In this document: piece by piece, positions 39,490-48,149 of the stretch
Layout: every line of letters starts with the position of its first letter
Numbering within the stretch: position 1 is the stretch's first letter
Notes under the pieces: generated by a model
What the model was told of the DNA's origin: nothing
Seen by the model: only the letters and a program-made list of their open reading frames with translations
The model's database searches: none
Made by a program: the position numbers and the translations under genes
Assembly: GCA_004293725.1 (NCBI GenBank)
Contig: REAW01000015.1
Coordinates: 59,318-123,317 of the forward strand
DNA length: 64,000 bases
Reading direction: 5' to 3'
From: Curvibacter sp.
Lineage (GTDB): Bacteria; Pseudomonadota; Gammaproteobacteria; Burkholderiales; Burkholderiaceae_C

Positions 39490-39842
39490 AGCTCTTCCTT
39501 CTTTGGCGGGGGCTTGCAGTTGGGTTGGCTAGTGAGCCAAGAGTCCAACTACAAACACCTCGTTTAGGTTGGTACGCTATCAATATCCTGCGGCGTCGTA
39601 TCGACATGTGCAGCGATTTGAATATGCCGGGTTCGGCAGCGGGGCGGGTAATCCCTAGTCAAAACTTGGGATGGGCGGATTCTAGGTGGCTTATATATGC
39701 ATGGTCAACCATATTAAATCGATTTGATATGCAATAAGTTGGTTTTTTGCTGGGTTTTCCTCAGATATTGGCAGTTTTGGGGAATTTAGAGCCCTAGACT
39801 TAACTTGCCAATGGACGGCGGGTGAGCCATTGAAACTTTGAT
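39490..39842. other. Intergenic, AT-richer stretch, no gene seen
   Basis: Between the transglycosylase start and the RNA promoter. It contains the second copy of the 14-base GCGGGTAATCCCTA motif (39644-39657) and A+T-rich DNA near 39700-39760. No open frame with family resemblance was found. Confidence 0.5.
39644..39657 (-). promoter_or_regulatory. Shared 14-nt upstream motif, copy B
   Basis: Identical to 10405-10418; here about 155 bases before the lytic transglycosylase start on the same (minus) orientation. Confidence 0.3.
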
Positions 39843-39871
39843 TTGAAATGGAAGAGGCCAGCGCCTAGACT
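39843..39871 (+). promoter_or_regulatory. Consensus promoter of orphan small RNA
   Basis: -35 TTGAAA (39843-39848), 17-base spacer, -10 TAGACT (39866-39871). Expected start near 39878, just before the first hairpin. Confidence 0.65.
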
Positions 39872-39877
39872 GCGCTT

Positions 39878-40087
39878 GCCTGATCATTCAGGTGTGGTTC
39901 CGGCAGTAGCCAGTCCGTGCTTCAGGCACCGTGATAAAGCGGCCCCGGTAACTCTAAGGAGGCAATCCGTTGCCTCAAGTTCGCATAGGGACGTCACTCT
40001 CCCTTGCGACTACCCATGATGGCATGGACCTTTGGTTCGCCATCGAGCCCGGCAGCAGTCCGTTTGGAGTTCTGTCGGGCTTTTTTT
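39878..40087 (+). ncRNA. Structured small RNA of unassigned family
   Basis: About 210 bases between a consensus promoter and a strong terminator. Hairpins in order: CCTGA/TCAGG; GTTCCGG with CCGGTAAC enclosing GTGC/GCAC; GAGGCAA/TTGCCTC with a TCCG loop; CGCATAGGGA with TCCCTTGCG; GATGGC/GCCATC enclosing GACC/GGTTC; then the terminator. The second and last stems carry a repeated CCGGCAG with nearby AGTCCGT. Length is compatible with 6S RNA, but I could not confirm the 6S bulge, and it does not match tmRNA, RNase P or SRP RNA signatures. A TAAGGAGG lies in the third hairpin and an open 39-codon frame follows it. Confidence 0.6.
40046..40087 (+). terminator. Intrinsic terminator of the small RNA
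   Basis: 10-bp stem AGCCCGGCAG/CTGTCGGGCT (one G-U pair) with a 16-base loop and seven T residues. Confidence 0.85.
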
Positions 40088-40411
40088 GATAGCGCGCCCA
40101 ACCCAGAAGACGCCTCACAAGGCCAATACATCTCTATATATATAGATGCGTACGCGTCTCTCTGGGGAAAGTCAGCGTGATCAACGGAAAATTCGAATCT
40201 CGATTAGCCTAGCTCTTTGCTATGAAAATAGGAGCTGCTTGCGCTTATTTTATAAGGGCTGTGGCAACTATTACTCTGAATTTCGATGTGCTTTCGCAAT
40301 CCGATCAAGCGCCATAGGCCATGGCGCTATAAAAAACGGAGGGCGCAGGGCATTTCGAGGCGAAAATACCGGGCTATATTTTTTGTTTACCAACCCTGAT
40401 TGCGCCCCACT
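40088..40411. other. Intergenic leader before DUF349 gene
   Basis: About 320 bases. It holds an alternating TATATATA tract near 40135, one copy of the dispersed element (40218-40244) and an A+T-rich stretch with TATATT near 40374 that may be the -10 of the DUF349 gene. No coding signal was seen. Confidence 0.45.
40218..40244 (-). repeat. Dispersed element, copy 5 (intergenic)
   Basis: Minus strand: GCGC, AAGC, AGCT, 10 bases, TAGCA. Flanking similarity to the DUF349 copy continues for about 25 more bases past GCGC (to about 40270), suggesting that the whole unit is near 55 bases. Confidence 0.75.
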
Positions 40412-43141
40412 GTGACCTCGTCCAACTCTGCCAAACACCTCGACATTGCCCAACTGGATAGCCTGACCGGCGGTGCATTTTCCGCTTCCACTGCGGGCGA
40501 CCGGGCCTCCCGTATCCGGGAGTGGTTGCAGGGCAATCCCAACCCCGAATTGTTGGCCGATGTGTTTCGTGAGCTTAGTGTCAAGGACAAAGGCGCTGCC
40601 AAGTTGGTGCGCGAGCGACTCGATGAGGCCAAGCGCGCCAAGGGACAAGAGCTGATGGCCGCTGAATGGGCGGCCCGTGCGCAGGCCTTGATTGAGACTG
40701 CCAAGCTCAATATTGCAGACGCCTTGGCTTGGCAGCGTGACGCCGCCAAAGCCGGAGCGCCTCTTAGCAAGGAGCCGCTGGCGACACTGAAAACCCAGTT
40801 GGCCGAGCGTGTACGGGGTATTGAAGACCTGCAACACCAAGTGCAAGTTCAGCGGGAGGCTGCAGTTTTGCTGGCGCAACGGATTGAAGTGTTGTCAACC
40901 AAACCTTGGAGCGATGCACAAACAGCCTTGGATGCCCTGCGTGTGGATGTGGAGCATTGGCAAACCCAGGCCACCGCGCTGGTAGCGCATACGAGCTGGG
41001 CCAGTGTGGACATGAAGTTCCCGCCTTTGCTGGATGCTTCACGCGGTCAATTGCTTGTGGTGTGGGATGCCTTCCGTGCCGCGTTGGATTTGGCCATTGC
41101 CGCTGCGGCAGACGCCGGCGCACCGTTGCCGCCCGTGCCCGTGTGGGCGGACGAACTGCGCAGCGCGCGTGGCGTGCCAGCCGATGTGCCAGCCAAACAG
41201 GGCAAGCCCAAAATTGCCCCGGAGGTGCGGGCGCAAGCGAGCGCTGCCGTCCGTGCGGCCTTATCGACACTGGAGCAGGAAGTCGCCGAAGGCCATGGCA
41301 AGGCCAGTACCGGCGCAGCAAACGCCTTGCGCAATGCGCTCAAGGAATTTGGCAAAGCCATTGATGGAAAACTGGAAAACCAGGCGCATACCGCACTGGC
41401 TGCCGCTGGAGAGCTGGAAGGCTGGCAGCGCTGGCGCGCGGACCAAATTCGCGAAGAGTTGGTTGCCAAGGCTGAAGGTCTGCTCAAGCGCCCTGACGGC
41501 CAAACCATTGGCGGGCGCAAGATGCAAGAAACCCTGCGTGCCCTGCGCGACCAATGGAAGCAAACCGACCAAGGCGGTGTTCCCAACCATGCTTTGTGGA
41601 AGCGCTTTGACGAAGCTTGTAACGAGGCCCACAAAGTGGTCGAAGGCTGGCTTGAGAAAGTGAAAGCGGATTCGGCCGAGCACAAAGCCCAACGCTTGGC
41701 GCTGATTGCCGAGGTCCACGCGTGGGCTGAGGCCAATAAAACCGCGCTGGATGATGACTGGAAGGGCTTCAACCGCATCTTGCATCAGTTCGGCGACCGT
41801 TGGCGCGAAGGCGGTCATGTCGGTGAAAAGGTGTTTGCCGAATTGCAACCGTTGTGGAAAGCCGCCATTTCCCTTGCCGCGGCTCCGCTGGAAGCCTTGC
41901 AGGCCCAAAGCTTGGCGTTGCGCCATGCGATGATTGAAGAAGCCAAGGTGCTAGGTGCGGCACCTGTGTTGCGCATTGATGCCGTGAAAGCGCTGCAGCA
42001 GCGCTGGCAATCGGAGGCCCACGCTGTCCCCATCGACCGGCGCCAAGAGCAAAAACTCTGGGACGCGTTTCGCAAGCCGATTGACGACGCCTTCAACCGC
42101 AAAACTGTTGAGCGGGAAAAAGCCGAAACTGCCTTGGGCGCGCGCGACCGTATGGTGCTGGACGCCGCCAAAGCCTTACAGGTCGCCAATGCCTCGGGCG
42201 ATGCCCAAGGAATTCGCGTCGCTATGGTCGCCTTGGAGGCTGCTTTGCAAGGACAGGCTCAAGCCCAAGCCGACGTCACTGCGGCCGGCGCACAGGAGCA
42301 AGCTGCGCAAACCGCTGTTGCTGATGCACCAAATATGCCTCTAGGGCTTGTAGAGTCTGCGCAAGCAGCTCCTGAATCAATAGCAGATGGCGCCGCAAAC
42401 ACTGAGGCCGCTTCGGCGGCAGACACACCAGAAATCCCGGTGGTGCCCGCGGCGCCTGCTAAACCTGCGCCCAAGCCCGTAGTGGCCGTGCGTGGAGACG
42501 ACCGCCCTGGCATGAAGAAAGAGACGCCTGCGGTTCCAGGCGCTCGCTCTGGTAAATGGGAGCGCAAAGATACAGGGGCTGGTCGTGGTGGCCGTGAAGC
42601 TGCCGCTGGCCCATGGGGTGAGCGTGGCCCACGCCGGGACGACCGCAGTGATCGTGGCGACCGAAGCTTTGCTCCCGGTGCCCCTCGCTTGGGCGATGCT
42701 GCATTCCGCGCCCAACGAGATGCGCTGGAAAATGCGCAATTGGCTTTAAAGAAGCTGGCTGCCCAAGCCCATGGCGAGGCTTTGACCCAACTCTTGACTG
42801 CATGGGAGAAGCGGGATGCCAGTCTGGTACCAGCAGCCCAGGAGCTGGGTAGCCGCGCTGCGGCCCAAAACCGCCCGGTCTGGGTAAAGGCCGTGGAGGG
42901 AGTGGCCAAGCCGCATGGGGTGGAAGCATTGTTGCGACTGGAAATGGCAGCTGAAGTGCCCACTCCGGCAGAGCATTTGGATGCACGCCGTGGATTGCAA
43001 CTGCAGTTGCTCACACGCCGCAATGACCCAGCTCCTGCGCAGACTTGGGGCCAAGACACCGCCACCGTGCTGACAGGTGAGTTCAATGCAGCCGACGCAC
43101 GCCGCTTGCAGGCAGTGCTGAAAGTGTTGCTCAAGCGGTAA
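40412..43141 (+). CDS. Large multi-copy DUF349 protein
   Basis: A 909-residue protein starting at GTG 40412 (a TTG 4 codons earlier is possible). It is almost all helical. DUF349-type repeats are visible around residues 330-620 (GGRKMQETLRALRDQWKQ, ALWKRFDEACNEAHKVV, DDDWKGFNRILHQFGDRWRE, VKALQQRWQSEA, KLWDAFRKPIDDAF). A low-complexity Ala/Pro/Glu region (about 615-700) and an Arg/Gly/Asp-rich basic stretch (GRGGREAAAGPWGERGPRRD) follow, then a conserved helical C-terminus. The dispersed element encodes part of the low-complexity region. Function unknown; the charged RG-rich segment suggests nucleic acid contact. Confidence 0.8.
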   Translation: MTSSNSAKHLDIAQLDSLTGGAFSASTAGDRASRIREWLQGNPNPELLADVFRELSVKDKGAAKLVRERLDEAKRAKGQELMAAEWAARAQALIETAKLNIADALAWQRDAAKAGAPLSKEPLATLKTQLAERVRGIEDLQHQVQVQREAAVLLAQRIEVLSTKPWSDAQTALDALRVDVEHWQTQATALVAHTSWASVDMKFPPLLDASRGQLLVVWDAFRAALDLAIAAAADAGAPLPPVPVWADELRSARGVPADVPAKQGKPKIAPEVRAQASAAVRAALSTLEQEVAEGHGKASTGAANALRNALKEFGKAIDGKLENQAHTALAAAGELEGWQRWRADQIREELVAKAEGLLKRPDGQTIGGRKMQETLRALRDQWKQTDQGGVPNHALWKRFDEACNEAHKVVEGWLEKVKADSAEHKAQRLALIAEVHAWAEANKTALDDDWKGFNRILHQFGDRWREGGHVGEKVFAELQPLWKAAISLAAAPLEALQAQSLALRHAMIEEAKVLGAAPVLRIDAVKALQQRWQSEAHAVPIDRRQEQKLWDAFRKPIDDAFNRKTVEREKAETALGARDRMVLDAAKALQVANASGDAQGIRVAMVALEAALQGQAQAQADVTAAGAQEQAAQTAVADAPNMPLGLVESAQAAPESIADGAANTEAASAADTPEIPVVPAAPAKPAPKPVVAVRGDDRPGMKKETPAVPGARSGKWERKDTGAGRGGREAAAGPWGERGPRRDDRSDRGDRSFAPGAPRLGDAAFRAQRDALENAQLALKKLAAQAHGEALTQLLTAWEKRDASLVPAAQELGSRAAAQNRPVWVKAVEGVAKPHGVEALLRLEMAAEVPTPAEHLDARRGLQLQLLTRRNDPAPAQTWGQDTATVLTGEFNAADARRLQAVLKVLLKR
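42359..42385 (+). repeat. Dispersed element, copy 6 (in DUF349 gene)
   Basis: GCGC, AAGC, AGCT, 10 bases, TAGCA, read in frame as AQAAPESIA. The upstream flank CTCTAGGGC (about 42340) resembles the tilS copy's flank (CTCTAGCCC). Confidence 0.75.
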
Positions 43142-43229
43142 AACTACAGGCTTCTGGTTGGCGCGTTGCCGGGCCCTGTGAAACAATGGGCGAAGCCCCG
43201 AGGTGGGTGCTTTGATCAAGGGGGAAACT

Positions 43230-44852
43230 GTGGACTCCGTGAATGATCTTCTGCGCCGGCTGGAGCAACTCAATGAGATTGGCTCTGCACTCTCCAAAGA
43301 GCGTGACATCACACGTTTGCTGGAGAGCATTTTGGTGGCCGCCAAAACCATTACCCATGCCGATGGTGGAACGCTCTACCGGATGACCGATGACCAGGAG
43401 GAGTTGCGTTTCGAAATTTTGCGCACTGATTCCTTGCACATTGCGATGGGTGGGACCTCAGGTAATCCCATTAATTTTCCCAATCTGCCTTTGTATGACG
43501 TAGAGGGAAGCCGCAACGATTCGCTGGTGGCTGCCTACGCGGCGCTGCACAACGAAACAGTCAATATTGCTGACGCCTACACCGAGCCCAATTTTGACTT
43601 TTCGGGGACACGGCAGTTCGACGAGCGAACGGGCTACCGTTCCCAGTCTTTCTTGGCGGTGCCCATGAAAGACCACGAAGGCGATGTCATTGGCGTTCTG
43701 CAACTCATCAATGCTAAGCACCCGGACACGGGTGCCGTGGTGTCTTTTTCAACGGCAGACCAAAGCTTGGCCGAGTCCTTGGCCTCACAGGCTGCGATTG
43801 CCATTACCAACCGCAATTTGATGACCCAATTGGAGGCCTTGTTCGAGTCCTTCATCAGCCTGATCAACTTGGCGATTGACGAGAAATCGCATTACACCGG
43901 TGGCCACTGTCAGCGCGTACCTACTTTGACCATGATGTTGGCTGAAGCGGTGATTTCCACCCAAAGTGGGCCACTTGCAGGCTTTACGATGGACGATCGT
44001 GACCGGTACGAGTTGAAGATAGCAGGCTTGTTGCACGATTGTGGAAAGGTGACGACGCCAGTGCATGTGGTAGACAAAGCCACCAAGCTTCAAACGCTGT
44101 TTGACCGTATGCAACTGGTGGACACTCGCTATGAAGTGCTGAAGCGGGATCTAGAAATAGCTGCATTGCGTGAGCAGTTGGCACTGCGCGATTTACGAGA
44201 TGCGAAGGCAGAGGCCGCGATCATGGCCAAAGCTCGCAAGGCTATTGATGCATTGGACGAAGACCGTGACTTTTTGCGCAAGGCCAACAAGGGCGGAGAG
44301 TTCATGAAGGATTCAGACACCGAGCGGGTGCGCCAGATTGGCACTGGTGCACTGTGGCGCAATACCGATGGGGTGGAGTCGGAGTTTTTGACCTCGGACG
44401 AGATTGAAAACCTGACGATCCGTGCGGGCACGCTAACTGCTGGCGAACGGGACATTATCAATTACCACATCGTGGCGACAATTAAGATGCTCGAGCAACT
44501 ACCCTGGCCCAAGCATCTCAAGAACGTCCCAGAGTACGCCGGTGGACACCACGAACGCATGGATGGAAAGGGCTATCCGAAAGGGCTTACACGTGCGCAA
44601 ATGTCGGTGCAGGCCCGTGTCATGGGGATTGCCGATATTTTTGAGGCACTTACCGCAAGGGACCGTCCTTATAAACAGGGCATGAAACTGTCGCAGGCCA
44701 TGGGCATCATGCACAAGTTCAGTACCGGGGGGCATATCGACCCTGATCTGTTCGACATTTTTGTGCAATCGCAGGTGTACCTGCGTTATGCCGAGCAGTT
44801 TTTAGATCCTTGGCAAATTGATGAAGTTAATCCGCAAGCTTGGGTGAACTGA
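43230..44852 (+). CDS. GAF-HD-GYP c-di-GMP phosphodiesterase
   Basis: A 540-residue protein. The N-terminal GAF domain covers about 5-195 (ILVAAKTITHADGGTLYRM, SFLAVPMKDHEGDVIGVLQLINA). The HD-GYP domain follows, with HYTGGHCQRV, the metal pair LLHDCGKV, and HHERMDGKGYP. About 110 residues of charged, coiled-coil-like sequence (near 295-400) are inserted between the HD pair and the HHE motif. GTG 43230 follows AGGGGG at good spacing; earlier in-frame starts at 43203 or 43212 lack one. It should hydrolyse c-di-GMP under GAF control. It overlaps the convergent lpxH by 26 bases. Confidence 0.88.
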   Translation: MDSVNDLLRRLEQLNEIGSALSKERDITRLLESILVAAKTITHADGGTLYRMTDDQEELRFEILRTDSLHIAMGGTSGNPINFPNLPLYDVEGSRNDSLVAAYAALHNETVNIADAYTEPNFDFSGTRQFDERTGYRSQSFLAVPMKDHEGDVIGVLQLINAKHPDTGAVVSFSTADQSLAESLASQAAIAITNRNLMTQLEALFESFISLINLAIDEKSHYTGGHCQRVPTLTMMLAEAVISTQSGPLAGFTMDDRDRYELKIAGLLHDCGKVTTPVHVVDKATKLQTLFDRMQLVDTRYEVLKRDLEIAALREQLALRDLRDAKAEAAIMAKARKAIDALDEDRDFLRKANKGGEFMKDSDTERVRQIGTGALWRNTDGVESEFLTSDEIENLTIRAGTLTAGERDIINYHIVATIKMLEQLPWPKHLKNVPEYAGGHHERMDGKGYPKGLTRAQMSVQARVMGIADIFEALTARDRPYKQGMKLSQAMGIMHKFSTGGHIDPDLFDIFVQSQVYLRYAEQFLDPWQIDEVNPQAWVN

Positions 44853-45630
44853 TCTCCAGGCTGTCGGGAGCCAGTCGGCTCACTTGCACGCCCGTCTTTG
44901 CCCGCGTGGACCATGACAAACGAAGCACTTGCGCACGCGGTGGCACGGCACCTAGATCCCAATCACTGAGTACGGTGCGGTCGTGCATCGCATCCAGCGT
45001 ATGGAAACCCGGTTTGTGGGTGTGACCATGTAGCAGGTGCTGCGCGCTCGCAGCCGATAACCACTGCAATGCAGCGGGCGTGTCGACATCCGCGTACTCG
45101 GTCCCGACTTGTTTTTTTGCCTCACTTTGGCTGCGTAGGTTGCGCGCAGTTTCTTGTCGTCGGGCCAATGCTTGGCTCAAAAAATCTTGCTTCCACTCTG
45201 GACTTCGTACCTGGGTGCGGAATGCCTGGTAGTCGGTGTCGCCCAAGCACAAGGCGTCACCATGGCTAAGCAGCCAACGCGCAGAGCCTATTTGCAGAAC
45301 GGTGGGGTCGGGGAGCAGTGTGGCTCCACAGCTTTGCATCAAAGCGTGTCCCATTAGAAAGTCACGATTGCCGTGCATGATGTAGATGGGACGGCGCTGT
45401 GCAGCTTTTTTCAGTTCGCGGCTGCACTCTGCCTCGAAACTTGAGCCCTGGGTCAGTACATCGTCGCCCACCCAGACTTCAAACAGGTCACCCAAAATAA
45501 AAACCGCATCCGCCGTGGTCTGGCCCAGATACTGGCGCCAGGCCTCGAAGGTCAGAGGTTCACTGGCTTGTAGGTGCAGGTCAGAAATGAAGTCGACACA
45601 TTGCCAGTGGGGCGGCGCGTGCAGTTCCAT
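44827..45630 (-). CDS. lpxH: UDP-2,3-diacylglucosamine pyrophosphohydrolase
   Basis: A 267-residue metallophosphoesterase that makes lipid X in lipid A synthesis. Motifs: FISDLHL, LGDLFEVWVGDD, MHGNRDFL, SHGDALC and LLHGHTHKPGFH, all dinuclear-metal ligands. Last gene of the envelope operon; 17 bases after ppiB. Confidence 0.95.
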   Translation of the reverse strand: MELHAPPHWQCVDFISDLHLQASEPLTFEAWRQYLGQTTADAVFILGDLFEVWVGDDVLTQGSSFEAECSRELKKAAQRRPIYIMHGNRDFLMGHALMQSCGATLLPDPTVLQIGSARWLLSHGDALCLGDTDYQAFRTQVRSPEWKQDFLSQALARRQETARNLRSQSEAKKQVGTEYADVDTPAALQWLSAASAQHLLHGHTHKPGFHTLDAMHDRTVLSDWDLGAVPPRAQVLRLSWSTRAKTGVQVSRLAPDSLEISSPKLAD

Positions 45631-45647
45631 CCCACGCCACCCGGTGC

Positions 45648-46154
45648 TTACAGCGCGACGGCTTTTTCGATGATCACGTCTTCTTTGGGGACGTCATCAT
45701 GAAAGCCTTTGCGACCGGTTTTGACTGCTTTGATCTTGTCAACCACGTCAGTGCCCGAGACTACTTTTCCAAACACGGCGTATCCCCAGCCTTGGGTCGA
45801 GGGCGCAGTATGGTTCAAGAAGCCGTTGTCTGCGATATTGATGAAGAATTGGGCCGTTGCCGAGTGTGGGTCGCCGGTGCGCGCCATGGCCACGGTATAG
45901 ACATTGTTCTTCAGGCCGTTATTGGCCTCGTTTTCAATGGGGACGTCGGTGGATTTCTGGCCCATACCAGGTTCCATGCCGCCGCCCTGCACCATGAAGC
46001 CGGGGATGACGCGGTGGAAGATGGTGTTGTTGTAGTGACCCTTGTTCACATAGGCCAGGAAGTTGGCAGTGGACTTGGGCGCTTTGTCACCATCCAGTTC
46101 CAGCGTTACGACGCCGTAGCCGGTGATGTGGAGTTCTACTTGGGGATTGCTCAT
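45648..46154 (-). CDS. ppiB: Cytoplasmic cyclophilin PpiB
   Basis: A 168-residue peptidyl-prolyl isomerase without a signal peptide. The cyclophilin core is present: [34 protein letters not shown], and [17 protein letters not shown]. It follows the exported paralogue by 3 bases, so the two arose by duplication or are at least cotranscribed. Confidence 0.93.
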   Translation of the reverse strand: MSNPQVELHITGYGVVTLELDGDKAPKSTANFLAYVNKGHYNNTIFHRVIPGFMVQGGGMEPGMGQKSTDVPIENEANNGLKNNVYTVAMARTGDPHSATAQFFINIADNGFLNHTAPSTQGWGYAVFGKVVSGTDVVDKIKAVKTGRKGFHDDVPKEDVIIEKAVAL

Positions 46155-46157
46155 GGT

Positions 46158-46838
46158 TTATTTCGCCAGTGTGGCGGAGTTGATGATGATGGGGGTTTGC
46201 GGTACGTCACTACGAAAAGGGCCACCCGCGCCAGTGGGGGTGGATTTTATTTTTGCAATCACGTCCATGCCACTGATGACTTTTCCGAACACGGTGTAGC
46301 CAAATAGCTGTGGCGCGTTCAACAGCGAAGCACGCGGTGTGTCTTTGTAGGTCTGGCCCTGGTATTCAAACTTGGGTACAGGGTCACCCGGCGGTATCAG
46401 CACGGGATCCAGAAAGGCGTTGTCTTGAACATTGATAAAGAACTGTGCCGTTGCGGATTGAGGGTCGTTGGTGCGGGCCATGGCCAAGGTGCCGGTTACA
46501 TTGCGCGGGCCACCGCGCGCCAGGGCTTCACGGCCCTCGTGGGGCACAGGCGCCCGTGTGGCCTTCTCTGCATACTTGGCATCAAACCCGCCACCCTGCA
46601 CCATGAAGTTGGGAATGACGCGGTGAAAAATAGTGCCGTGGTAGTGCTTGTCTTTGACATACTGCAAGAAGTTCTCTACTGTTTTTGGAGCCTTGTCTGC
46701 AAACAGCTCTACAGTGAATTCACCTGCACTGGTCTGAAACTTGACGTGCGGATTTTGTGCCGCCGCCATCGCGCTTAGCGAGAGCAACGCGCTTGACAAC
46801 ATCAGCCCCCTCAGCCATTGGGTCATCTGGTGTCGCAT
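46158..46838 (-). CDS. ppiA: Periplasmic cyclophilin PpiA
   Basis: A 226-residue peptidyl-prolyl isomerase with a signal peptide (MTQWLRGLMLSSALLSLSAMAAA). The core has [17 protein letters not shown] and [20 protein letters not shown] at 46838 overlaps the stop of the L,D-transpeptidase gene (TAATG); a longer open frame upstream lies within that gene and is rejected. Confidence 0.93.
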   Translation of the reverse strand: MRHQMTQWLRGLMLSSALLSLSAMAAAQNPHVKFQTSAGEFTVELFADKAPKTVENFLQYVKDKHYHGTIFHRVIPNFMVQGGGFDAKYAEKATRAPVPHEGREALARGGPRNVTGTLAMARTNDPQSATAQFFINVQDNAFLDPVLIPPGDPVPKFEYQGQTYKDTPRASLLNAPQLFGYTVFGKVISGMDVIAKIKSTPTGAGGPFRSDVPQTPIIINSATLAK

Positions 46839-48121
46839 TAGAGAATTCCTTCGTAGAAAATTTTCCATTGGTTGTCCTGGCGTATCCAGTACTGCCGCTT
46901 GGTGAGACCGGTGCGTGAGCCCTCTGTCACTTCGCCAAAGGTGGCTACCATGGTGTCGGCACTGTCCGTCCATCGCAAGTAGGAGACATCTTTGAGTTGG
47001 ATGGTGCGCCCTTGGGCTTTCTGCATTTCTGATCGCAAAGTGGGCGTCCATTGCGCCAGGTTTTTGCCATTGGTATTGAAGTCCGCGGTATAGAAGGGCA
47101 GCACTTGGGTCACATCACCTGTTGTTTTTGCATTTCGCCAGGCGAACAATGCTTCTTCGAAAGGCTTTGCTTCCGCGCGTGATTCATTTTGACTAATCCA
47201 GCGCAATTGCGGAGCAATGAGAACGGGTGTGCCGCGTGCCTCGACAGTGCGGATGATGTGCTCCAAGTCCGGGTTGGCAAGGACCACGCAGCCATCGGTG
47301 GCCAGTGGCGCGCGCGAAAACTGGTTGGGTGGTGTTCCATGCAACCAAATACCGCTGCCAGTTTTGCCACGCTTGGTGTCAAGCACATTGGGGTAATTGA
47401 TGGGCAAGGCCCCCGAACCATAAAAATCTTTCAGGCTTTTGGGGTCCAGGTTACTGGTGATGTGGTAGACCCCGAGCGGCGTCCGCTGATCACCTTCGAT
47501 AACCTTGGCTATGCCAGCCTTACCTACTGAAATATAGTAGTCTGCCACCAAGCTCAATCCGGCTGGTGTATTCGAAAACAAGTACAAGCGAGATCGAGAT
47601 GCGTCCACTGCAATGGCGTGGCGCGTGCGTGGAGAGACCTGCGCAAACTGTGCCGGCACCATGTCCGCTGGAGGTCGCTCGCGCAGGGCCCGAACGCGCC
47701 GCAAGGATTCTTCGCGCAACTCGTTCAGAACGGTGGGTGCTTCCTTGGCCATGGGCTCGGGTACATCGCCCAGCTTGGCAAGAGGGCGCGTACGGGAAGC
47801 TAGCAAGTCACCATAGGCAAGTTGGGCCAACTGAAAATTCGGTATCTCTTGGGCCAAGAGTTCAGCTTTGCCCAGGGCTTCGCGATTCTGGCCTTTGCCG
47901 ATCAGGCTGTAGACCTCGATGAGCCGGGCCTCGGCAATGCCTTGGGTAGTTTTGGCGTTAACCGCAAGACTGGTTCGCTGGATATTGGCCCTGTCCAGAC
48001 GCTTGTCCGATTGCGGTTGCGCCGACGCGCTTGCCCCCCACAATGCCAAAAGACAAAGAGAAAGAAAAAAGCTGCGTGTCAGGAGGCGACTAAAAACCAA
48101 GGGCTCGCGGGTACAGATCAT
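46838..48121 (-). CDS. L,D-transpeptidase with C-terminal NTF2-like domain
   Basis: A 427-residue exported protein. A signal peptide (about residues 1-35, ending ASASAQ) is followed by a helical region, the YkuD catalytic domain and a C-terminal NTF2-like domain. The catalytic motif is IWLHGTPPNQ then ATDGCVVLAN, with the active Cys in TDGC. Such enzymes make 3-3 peptidoglycan crosslinks or attach proteins to peptidoglycan. The last 110 residues (LFAWRNAKTTGDVTQVLPFY to WKIFYEGIL) resemble the C-terminus of the TPR protein encoded just upstream. Confidence 0.85.
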   Translation of the reverse strand: MICTREPLVFSRLLTRSFFLSLCLLALWGASASAQPQSDKRLDRANIQRTSLAVNAKTTQGIAEARLIEVYSLIGKGQNREALGKAELLAQEIPNFQLAQLAYGDLLASRTRPLAKLGDVPEPMAKEAPTVLNELREESLRRVRALRERPPADMVPAQFAQVSPRTRHAIAVDASRSRLYLFSNTPAGLSLVADYYISVGKAGIAKVIEGDQRTPLGVYHITSNLDPKSLKDFYGSGALPINYPNVLDTKRGKTGSGIWLHGTPPNQFSRAPLATDGCVVLANPDLEHIIRTVEARGTPVLIAPQLRWISQNESRAEAKPFEEALFAWRNAKTTGDVTQVLPFYTADFNTNGKNLAQWTPTLRSEMQKAQGRTIQLKDVSYLRWTDSADTMVATFGEVTEGSRTGLTKRQYWIRQDNQWKIFYEGIL

Positions 48122-48149
48122 TGGCGGAGTTAGAGATCGGGGAAGGCAA

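Noticed and set aside
39878..40087. Firm assignment of the orphan RNA to 6S RNA
   Set aside because: Size is right, and there is a faint similarity in the GCCAGTCC and CCCGGCAGC parts, but the 5' and 3' ends do not show the long closing stem with a central bulge clearly enough.
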